Source: Bacillota bacterium (GTDB taxonomy: Bacteria > Bacillota > Clostridia > Oscillospirales > Ruminococcaceae). From it: a stretch of 11,695 bases of DNA. The position numbers and the translations under genes are program-made. Positions 6,901-11,695 of this stretch are shown one piece after another (within the stretch, counting starts at the first letter, position 1; each line of letters opens with the position of its first letter). The notes beneath the pieces are model-generated. The model ran no database searches. It was not told the DNA's origin and was given only the letters and a program-made list of their open reading frames with translations. The stretch lies in the NCBI GenBank assembly GCA_023395435.1, contig JAEWZG010000005.1, positions 1 to 11,695 on the forward strand. Reading direction: 5' to 3'.

Positions 6901-7613
6901 GTGGTCACTTCATCCTTTGAGTATTTTTGCCATTCTTCATATTTCATAATATGATCAAGTTTATCTAAAACATGGAACTGACTTTTATATACTTTGTGCA
7001 TATACTCATATTTCTCATCAAATGTCTTCTTATCTAATGCTACAAGTCCTTTTTCAACAGCAGGAATTTCTTCCTTAGTATAATAATGTGCAAAGTAATA
7101 TAATGTCTGGTCATTATCACAGACTTCATTGTATATCGGGGTAACGATTTTATTAGTCATCTTATGATGAATATGCCCATATTCACCTTGAGGACTGTGG
7201 GTAACAATTGTTTTCCAATGTTTATAATTAATAATTTTTGTTAAATCTGCTTTTATATCAGATTTGCAGTTTGTCCACTTATCACGTTTACCCATTGTCT
7301 TATCAGGATAGCCGAGCATAAGACACTTATCATCAGTTGCCTTCATTGCTTTTAATAGTTCACGGGATCTGATTACATCATTCCCTGCTGTTACACAGAC
7401 TACAAGATATTTATCCTTAAGCAGATGCCCTCCGCCAAAAATAGTTTCATCGTCAGGGTGAGCGACTATCATCAGGTTATTATAGCCATCAAGATTTACA
7501 TCCAAGATTGTTACAGAAGTGAATTTATTTTCAAACATTCTTGTTAATAGTAAGCATGCTAAAACTATTGCTACAGCAGAAACAAAAAATCTAATTCTCA
7601 TTTTTTTATTCAT
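6897..7613 (-). CDS. Membrane-anchored PIG-L/LmbE-type de-N-acetylase
   Basis: A 238-residue protein. It starts with a basic tip (MNKKMRIRFF) and one hydrophobic helix (about 9-25), which predicts an anchored enzyme facing outside the cytoplasm. The catalytic domain has AHPDDE at 51-56 (zinc ligands expected at His52 and Asp55, general base at Asp54), a SRELLKAM segment near 83-90, LGYPDK near 100-105, and YGHIHH at 145-150, which supplies the third zinc histidine. These are the landmarks of the LmbE/PIG-L superfamily, which removes acetyl groups from N-acetylglucosamine-type sugars. The start at ATG 7611-7613 is chosen because AGAAGGA lies at 7623-7629 and a promoter lies at 7648-7676; a longer reading to 7676 would overlap the promoter. 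The gene overlaps the downstream YfhO gene by four bases, which suggests both act on the same surface sugar. The exact substrate is inference. Confidence 0.88.
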   Translation of the reverse strand: MNKKMRIRFFVSAVAIVLACLLLTRMFENKFTSVTILDVNLDGYNNLMIVAHPDDETIFGGGHLLKDKYLVVCVTAGNDVIRSRELLKAMKATDDKCLMLGYPDKTMGKRDKWTNCKSDIKADLTKIINYKHWKTIVTHSPQGEYGHIHHKMTNKIVTPIYNEVCDNDQTLYYFAHYYTKEEIPAVEKGLVALDKKTFDEKYEYMHKVYKSQFHVLDKLDHIMKYEEWQKYSKDEVTT

Positions 7614-7647
7614 ATGTATTAGTCCTTCTTTAAGCCTTAATGAAAGA

Positions 7648-7676
7648 ATTATATCACATATAATCATTAATTTCAA
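7648..7676 (-). promoter_or_regulatory. Promoter of the deacetylase-YfhO operon
   Basis: On the - strand, TTGAAA (7671-7676) and TATAAT (7648-7653) are separated by exactly 17 bases, a near-consensus sigma-A promoter. Transcription would start near 7641, about 28 bases before the deacetylase start codon. Confidence 0.8.
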
Positions 7677-7720
7677 ACATTATAACAAATTTGTAATATT
7701 CAAATTTTCTGTCTAAATCA

Positions 7721-7758
7721 ATATTAAAACGGGTAATCTTCAAAAAGATTACCCGTTT
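7721..7758 (-). terminator. Terminator of the chemoreceptor gene
   Basis: A perfect 14-bp inverted repeat (7727-7740 with 7745-7758, four-base loop) lies 12 bases past the chemoreceptor stop. On the - strand the stem ends in GTTT and continues TAATATTG, so the T run is short, but the long stem makes termination likely. Confidence 0.8.
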
Positions 7759-7770
7759 CAAAACTTTTAA

Positions 7771-9714
7771 TTAGATATTATATTTCTTAACCATTTCTTC
7801 TAGCATATTTGCCTGTCCTGATAGCTCTTCACTTGAAGCTGCGCTTTCTTCAGCTGTTGCTGAGTTAGTCTGAACCGATACAGAAATCTGCTCAAATCCC
7901 TCATTAATCTGTGTCAGAGCTGCAGACTGATGATTTGAAGCATCTGCAACTTCCTGAACAAGATTATTTACTTCGGAAATCATTTGTACAACCTGTTTGA
8001 GGTTATCAGCGTTCTTATTGGCAGTAACTGAACCATTCTTTACATCATTTAATGCATGGTCAATCATTCTTGTTGAATTCTTGGCAGCATCAGCACATTT
8101 CGCTGCAAGTGTTCTTACTTCATCTGCAACAACAGCGAAGCCTTTACCTGCTGTACCTGCTCTTGCGGCCTCAACACTTGCATTAAGTGAAAGAATATTT
8201 GTCTGGAATGCGATATCTTCAATAACCTTAATGAACTTAGCAATTTCAGTTGCACTTTCATTAATTGCATCCATAGCAACAAGCATTTCACTCATACTTG
8301 AATTACTTTCATTTACTCTTACATATGTTTCATCTGAAAGTTCTTTAGCTTTTAATGCACTTTCAGCGTTTGAACGTGTCTTTTCGGATACTGTCTGGAC
8401 AGAAGCAGATAATTCAACAACTGTTCCTGCTTCAATAGACGAGTTCTTAGCAAGGCTTGTTGACCCTTCAGCAAACTGATTTGCACCAGCTCTTATCTGT
8501 GAAACAGCTTCATTAATGTTACCAAATACTTCTCTTAGTGACGAACTTAGTTTACTTAATGCTTTTTCTATCTTTTTAAAATCACCAGCATACTCAACAT
8601 TTGAAGTATATGAAAGATTTCCTCTTTCAATATTTTCAACCAAACCATCTATATCTAAAATATACAAGTTTAACTTTTGTACTGTACTATTCAGAACATC
8701 GCCAAGAACCTGTGTTTCGTCACCTCTTGTATTTGTCTGGCAAGGAGAAGTTATATCACCTTCTGATAGTTTTGTTAGCCTGTCAACAGTATTGTTAATT
8801 GAATTAGATATGGCACGAGATACCTTTGAGGCAACTATTACATTGACTATAATAATCAAAGCAGCACCACCGAAGCTAAATAAGACAATTGTAATTATGA
8901 AACTTACAACTCCACTACTACTCTGGCCAGCAAAGGCTGAACCAACAATATTACCATAAGAATCTTTTATTGGCTTATATATTGTGTAATAGCTTTCACC
9001 GCTTATTTTAATCCTTTTAGTAAAATTCTTTCCTTCTTTAAGTACCTTCTGTTCAACCTTAGGATCCATTTTTGTATTGATAATTCTCTTGCCATCTTTT
9101 TTAATTGTTGTATTAACTCTTACATTATCCTTAAATATTGTAACATGATCATTAGTATCGCCCTTAATAGTATCTACTATTTTTTCGTCTGTTAAATCAT
9201 AAGCGATAAGTACATATCCATAAGCCTTACCGTTAATTTTTACAGGCATGGCACTTTCATAAACAAACTTATACTTATTGTTACTTCCATAATCGCCGAC
9301 ATAATTACCTGATTTAATTTTATCAGTAATACCTGATTTATCTGTTTTAATATCTATACTGCTGTCGGTCGTATACAATATATTATTGTCGTTATCAGCA
9401 ATCATTACATAAGCTGCTCCATGCTGATTTATAAATGCTTCTACAGTACCACTTACGCCGTCCTGTTTTTTTGTATTGACTAAATTTTGAATACTGGAAT
9501 CATCTGATAAATTAGAAATAGTTGAACTAGCTTTAGTTTGAATTTTATCAAATTCAATTTCAATCTTTTCTACTTCAAGTTCAAGCTTCTCATTAGTTGC
9601 TTTGATAATTCCAATAGAACCTACAACACATCCTATTGTTGCGATGAATGTACTTGCAATAAATAGACTTATTAGAACCAACCTTAAAATCCTCGCCTTA
9701 ATTGTTGTCTTCAT
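7771..9714 (-). CDS. Methyl-accepting chemotaxis protein
   Basis: A 647-residue transmembrane chemoreceptor. A membrane helix at about 10-37 leads to an extracellular sensor of about 230 residues, then a second helix at about 269-295, a HAMP-like linker to about 350, and a long helical signalling domain. The sensor resembles the Cache 3/Cache 2 fusion type: YVMIADNDNNILYTT near 100, then VTIFKDNVRVNTTIK and YYTIYKPIKDSYGNIVGSAF. The signalling hairpin tip, EDIAFQTNILSLNASVEAAR from residue 499 and then GFAVVADEVR, is the invariant region that contacts CheA and CheW. No CheR-tethering pentapeptide ends the protein. Ligand binding outside would modulate CheA activity and motility; the ligand cannot be read from the sequence. 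The ATG (9712-9714) has AAGGGAG seven bases upstream. No other chemotaxis or flagellar gene is in the window. Its leader is long and repeated (see 9698-9843). Confidence 0.96.
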   Translation of the reverse strand: MKTTIKARILRLVLISLFIASTFIATIGCVVGSIGIIKATNEKLELEVEKIEIEFDKIQTKASSTISNLSDDSSIQNLVNTKKQDGVSGTVEAFINQHGAAYVMIADNDNNILYTTDSSIDIKTDKSGITDKIKSGNYVGDYGSNNKYKFVYESAMPVKINGKAYGYVLIAYDLTDEKIVDTIKGDTNDHVTIFKDNVRVNTTIKKDGKRIINTKMDPKVEQKVLKEGKNFTKRIKISGESYYTIYKPIKDSYGNIVGSAFAGQSSSGVVSFIITIVLFSFGGAALIIIVNVIVASKVSRAISNSINNTVDRLTKLSEGDITSPCQTNTRGDETQVLGDVLNSTVQKLNLYILDIDGLVENIERGNLSYTSNVEYAGDFKKIEKALSKLSSSLREVFGNINEAVSQIRAGANQFAEGSTSLAKNSSIEAGTVVELSASVQTVSEKTRSNAESALKAKELSDETYVRVNESNSSMSEMLVAMDAINESATEIAKFIKVIEDIAFQTNILSLNASVEAARAGTAGKGFAVVADEVRTLAAKCADAAKNSTRMIDHALNDVKNGSVTANKNADNLKQVVQMISEVNNLVQEVADASNHQSAALTQINEGFEQISVSVQTNSATAEESAASSEELSGQANMLEEMVKKYNI

Positions 9715-9794
9715 CGTAAAACTCCCTTTTTATAAATTTAAGTAAATTAATTGTTGTCTTTCTTGAAAAACTACCTTTTCAAAATTAAAGTAAA
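9698..9794. repeat. Tandem duplication of the chemoreceptor start region
   Basis: Two adjacent copies of about 49 bases (9698-9746 and 9747-9794) match at about 41 of 49 positions by hand alignment, with one single-base gap. The first copy contains the chemoreceptor's ribosome binding site, ATG and first codons. In the second copy, upstream in the mRNA, ATG has become AGA, while the next 14 bases (codons K-T-T-I and on) are identical and a Shine-Dalgarno-like AAGGTAG remains. That motif now lies in the loop of a 7-bp hairpin (9763-9769 with 9776-9782). Confidence 0.8.
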
Positions 9795-9808
9795 TCACAT
9801 TCTGTCAT
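9785..9808 (-). CDS. Possible seven-codon leader peptide upstream of the chemoreceptor
   Basis: On the - strand, ATG at 9806-9808 opens MTECDLL and then TAA. AGAGGG (9817-9822) lies eight bases upstream, a good ribosome binding site. The start lies in the predicted leader of the chemoreceptor mRNA, and the reading frame covers the 3' arm of the inverted repeat at 9794-9843. This short ORF could easily occur by chance in AT-rich DNA; the well-placed ribosome binding site is the only positive sign. Confidence 0.3.
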   Translation of the reverse strand: MTECDLL

Positions 9809-9843
9809 CAATAAATCCCTCTAATAATCTTAGGAAATGTGAT
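9794..9843 (-). promoter_or_regulatory. Inverted repeat in the chemoreceptor leader
   Basis: ATCACATT (9794-9801) and AATGTGAT (9836-9843) are exact complements enclosing 34 bases. In the RNA of the - strand they would close a stem over an inner CTAA/TTAG mini-hairpin and the AGAGGG ribosome binding site of the possible leader peptide. TCATCAAT also occurs twice directly (9805-9812 and 9847-9854). It matches no riboswitch class I know. Confidence 0.35.
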
Positions 9844-9905
9844 ATTTCATCAATCTAAAAATGCTCACATCCTGCATATTAGAAATAAAATTTAGTTATA
9901 ATAAT

Positions 9906-9934
9906 ATAATACATAATTCGATAGACTTTTTCAA
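9906..9934 (-). promoter_or_regulatory. Promoter of the chemoreceptor gene
   Basis: On the - strand, TTGAAA (9929-9934) and TATTAT (9906-9911) are separated by 17 bases, a good sigma-A match. It implies a leader of about 185 bases. I saw no sigma-28 (motility) promoter pattern, although a nearer promoter cannot be excluded in this AT-rich stretch. Confidence 0.6.
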
Positions 9935-10063
9935 GGTGTATAGTCAATTTTCATATAATTTAACAATATAAAATACTAAATATATACATATTAACAACAA
10001 AGAATAATTTAAAATTTTAACTTTATCTTTTAAATATGTTAACTTAAAACTGCCATGATTATG

Positions 10064-10088
10064 ATACTATATTATTTTAGTATAGTAT
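10064..10088 (+). promoter_or_regulatory. Inverted repeat just before the AGCS ribosome binding site
   Basis: ATACTATA (10064-10071) and TATAGTAT (10081-10088) are perfect 8-bp arms around a nine-base spacer, ending five bases before the GGGGG ribosome binding site. It could be a protein operator or an RNA hairpin. A possible -10 (TATATT, 10068-10073) overlaps the left arm, but no strong -35 supports it. Confidence 0.45.
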
Positions 10089-10102
10089 TTTTGGGGGTAA
10101 CG

Positions 10103-11488
10103 ATGGAACTGTTGCAAAAAAACGTTGGAGTAGTAAATAATTTTCTATGGAATTTTCTTTTGCTTTTTCTACTTTGTGGAACGGGAATTTTCTTCACAAT
10201 AAGATTAAAATTTGTTCAGGTCAGAAAATTCAAGCAAGGTTTTAAGGATACCTTCGGTAATATTAAATTTCGTGGCGAACGGGCTGATGAAAAAGGTATG
10301 TCATCATGGCAGTCACTTGCCACAGCGATTGCTGCTCAGGTCGGAACAGGCAATCTCGCTGGTGCTGCAACTGCTCTTATTGCTGGTGGCCCTGGCGCAA
10401 TATTCTGGATGTGGGCAAGTGCATTCTTTGGAATGGCAACAATTTTTGTAGAGGCATCACTTTCGCAGAAATACAAAACTGAAGTTGATGGACAGATCAT
10501 TGGAGGTCCTGCTTATTACATACAGGCAGCCTTTAAAGGTAAGTTCGGAAAAGTTCTTGCCGTTATTTTTTCAATACTAATAGTAATTGCACTTGGATTT
10601 ATGGGAAATATGGTTCAGTCCAATTCGATCGGTGATGCTTTTAATATTGCATTCGGAATAAAGCCGATTTATATTGGTATAGCTGTTTCAATCATTGCAC
10701 TTATAATCATCCTCGGTGGCGTAAAAAGAATTGCTTCTGTCACTGAAAAGATTGTTCCAATTATGGCTGTTTTCTATATTTTAGGTGCTATGATAATAAT
10801 TATTATTAACATAACAAAAATACCTGATGCATTCAGACAAATTTTTGTTGGCGCTTTCGCACCATCTGCTGTTACTGGTGGAGTGATAGGAATTACAATT
10901 CAGAAATCCATCAGATATGGTGTTGCAAGAGGATTATTCTCAAATGAAGCAGGAATGGGTTCGACACCACACGCACACGCTATTGCGAAAGTCGAGAAAC
11001 CTTGCGATCAGGGAATAGTAGCAATGATGGGTGTATTTGTTGATACATTCATTATGCTTACACTTACTGCTCTTGTTATTATTATAACCGGTGTATTACA
11101 AAAAGGCTATGACGGATCATTTGCCGGAATCGGACTGACACAGGCAGGTTTTGATACAGTATTCGGTAAGTTTGGTTCTGTCTTCATTGCTATATGTATG
11201 CTTTTCTTTGCGTTCTCCACTATTATAGGTTGGTATTTCTTCGGGGAAACTAATATAAAGTTCCTATTTGGGAAAAAGGCAGTAAAATATTATTCGATAG
11301 CTGTTGCTATATTTGTTGCGATTGGCTCGACACTTAAGGTTGACTTTGTGTGGTCACTGTCAGACTGCTTCAATGGACTTATGGTTATTCCAAATCTTCT
11401 TGCACTACTTGCTTTAAGTAGCGTAATTGTGAAAATGGTAAAGATGTATGATAAAGGAAAACAACTGAACAAAATAAGGAATAAATAA
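10103..11488 (+). CDS. AGCS-family sodium:amino-acid (alanine/glycine) symporter
   Basis: A 461-residue inner-membrane transporter of the alanine-or-glycine:cation symporter family (AlsT/DagA type), which takes up small neutral amino acids with sodium. About eleven hydrophobic segments are visible. Family landmarks are GTGN at 81-84, the signature GGPGAIFWMWASAF at 95-108 that gives the family its pattern, and FSNEAGMGSTPHAHA from residue 279, a substrate and ion site region. The length is typical. The start is ATG at 10103-10105, because GGGGG (10093-10097) lies five bases upstream and the protein then begins MELLQKNVGVVNNFLW as in relatives; the in-frame ATG at 10055 would read through the dyad at 10064-10088. 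The gene is a single transcription unit. The exact amino acid cannot be told from the sequence. No glycine riboswitch is visible upstream. Confidence 0.95.
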   Translation: MELLQKNVGVVNNFLWNFLLLFLLCGTGIFFTIRLKFVQVRKFKQGFKDTFGNIKFRGERADEKGMSSWQSLATAIAAQVGTGNLAGAATALIAGGPGAIFWMWASAFFGMATIFVEASLSQKYKTEVDGQIIGGPAYYIQAAFKGKFGKVLAVIFSILIVIALGFMGNMVQSNSIGDAFNIAFGIKPIYIGIAVSIIALIIILGGVKRIASVTEKIVPIMAVFYILGAMIIIIINITKIPDAFRQIFVGAFAPSAVTGGVIGITIQKSIRYGVARGLFSNEAGMGSTPHAHAIAKVEKPCDQGIVAMMGVFVDTFIMLTLTALVIIITGVLQKGYDGSFAGIGLTQAGFDTVFGKFGSVFIAICMLFFAFSTIIGWYFFGETNIKFLFGKKAVKYYSIAVAIFVAIGSTLKVDFVWSLSDCFNGLMVIPNLLALLALSSVIVKMVKMYDKGKQLNKIRNK

Positions 11489-11505
11489 TGTCGCAATTTG
11501 TAGAT

Positions 11506-11540
11506 TTATAATTGACATTTATGCATAAATAAATTATAAT
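11506..11540 (+). promoter_or_regulatory. Near-consensus promoter with a palindrome in its spacer
   Basis: TTGACA (11512-11517) and TATAAT (11535-11540) are both perfect consensus hexamers with a 17-base spacer. A perfect 14-bp palindrome, ATTTATGCATAAAT (11517-11530), fills most of the spacer. Outer arms TTATAATT (11506-11513) and AATTATAA (11532-11539) nest around it, off-centre by one base. A strong promoter overlapped by a dyad suggests repression by a dimeric protein. Confidence 0.8.
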
Positions 11541-11546
11541 TATCAC

Positions 11547-11585
11547 AGACAAAGGAGTCTTTCTGACTCCTTTGTCTTTTTTATT
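11547..11585 (+). terminator. Intrinsic terminator after the AGCS gene
   Basis: A perfect 13-bp stem (11547-11559 with 11565-11577, five-base loop) is followed by a run of Ts. It is an effective terminator for the symporter transcript, about 58 bases past its stop. It also starts within a base or two of the expected transcription start of the promoter at 11512-11540. Confidence 0.9.
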
Positions 11586-11602
11586 TGAAAGTGGGTTTTA
11601 TA

Positions 11603-11695
11603 ATGATAAGCATACTAGATAATGACATTTTTAATTATGTACTTTCTCAAAAAGAACTCTCAATTCATTTTCAGCCTATAGTTAGCGTGAGAAAC
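11603..11695 (+). CDS. EAL-domain protein, N-terminal fragment (c-di-GMP phosphodiesterase)
   Basis: Thirty-one codons open at ATG 11603-11605 and run off the window. After a short N-terminus (MISILDNDIFNYVLSQKE) they read LSIHFQPIVSVRN. That is the opening strand of EAL domains (typically L-x-L-x-[FY]-Q-P-I-V), which hydrolyse cyclic di-GMP. The EAL motif itself and the metal ligands lie beyond the window, so activity cannot be judged. The domain begins almost at the N-terminus, so no sensory domain precedes it, though one could follow. A weak ribosome binding site (GTGGG, 11591-11595) lies seven bases upstream. Transcription presumably comes from the promoter at 11512-11540, which is separated from the gene by a terminator-like hairpin. 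Confidence 0.8.
   Translation, partial: MISILDNDIFNYVLSQKELSIHFQPIVSVRN

Larger units (their letters stand above)
9715..10102. other. Divergent intergenic region, chemoreceptor to AGCS gene
   Basis: This 388-base AT-rich stretch has no credible protein gene apart from the possible short leader peptide. Its left half carries the chemoreceptor promoter, leader inverted repeat and duplicated start region. Its right half (about 9935-10060) is very AT-rich with no clear feature; TATAAT at 9954-9959 is a possible + strand -10 without a good -35. The last 40 bases hold a dyad and the AGCS ribosome binding site. Confidence 0.7.

Noticed and set aside
7614..7676. A longer start for the deacetylase reading to 7676
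   Set aside because: It begins inside the -35 hexamer of a near-consensus promoter; ATG 7613 has AGAAGGA nearby and gives a proper membrane anchor.
7997..8479. A 160-codon open frame antisense to the chemoreceptor signalling domain
   Set aside because: The repetitive alanine- and serine-rich product is the mirror of the conserved helical coding sequence and is explained by its codon usage.
9715..9905. c-di-GMP (GEMM) riboswitch in the chemoreceptor leader
   Set aside because: Clostridial chemoreceptor genes often carry one, so I looked, but the conserved CACGCACAG and GACGCAAAGC-type blocks are absent on the - strand.
9930..10102. Glycine riboswitch before the AGCS symporter
   Set aside because: Such transporters can have one, but the leader is almost entirely A and T and lacks the conserved G- and C-containing core.

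Overview
This window looks like chromosomal DNA from a low-GC Gram-positive bacterium of the class Clostridia. The reasons are the AT-rich composition, strong purine-rich ribosome binding sites (several with a GGGGG core), sigma-A-type promoters, intrinsic terminators between almost all transcription units, and the gene families present (GGGtGRT protein, HxlR regulator, YfhO, AGCS symporter). No rRNA, tRNA, CRISPR array, insertion sequence or phage gene is visible. The taxonomic placement is an inference from style, not from a marker gene.

Layout. (1) Positions 1-125 hold the C-terminus of a GGGtGRT-family protein on the + strand. It converges on an HxlR-type regulator (154-516, - strand), and the two share a hairpin terminator that lies partly inside the regulator's last codons. 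(2) The regulator is divergent from a copper-export pair, copA (640-2862) and copZ (2878-3090). The intergenic region carries dyads resembling HxlR-family operators. (3) After a bidirectional terminator comes a single - strand gene (3133-4167) that joins an XRE DNA-binding domain to about eight membrane helices. (4) A two-gene - strand operon follows: a membrane-anchored PIG-L/LmbE-type deacetylase (6897-7613) and, overlapping it by four bases, a YfhO-family membrane protein (4321-6900). It has a clear promoter at 7648-7676 and a terminator at 4246-4277. (5) A methyl-accepting chemotaxis protein (7771-9714, - strand) has an unusually long, repeated and potentially structured leader. (6) An AGCS-family sodium/amino-acid symporter (10103-11488, + strand) follows. 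(7) A near-consensus promoter containing a palindrome, then a terminator hairpin, precede the first 31 codons of an EAL-domain protein that runs off the window.

How the genes may work together. CopA and CopZ form a standard cytosolic Cu(I) chaperone and efflux module. The divergent HxlR protein, with three cysteines including a C-terminal CxxC, is a plausible but unproven regulator of it. The PIG-L/YfhO operon suggests modification of a cell-surface glycopolymer: YfhO-type proteins add a sugar outside the membrane, and the deacetylase would also face outside. The chemoreceptor and the EAL protein hint at motility and c-di-GMP signalling, but they are not in one operon.

Most of the region is ordinary core or accessory metabolism. 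The least expected structures are non-coding: the tandem duplication of the chemoreceptor's translation start region, a possible seven-codon leader peptide in the same leader, and the promoter-palindrome-terminator arrangement at 11506-11585.
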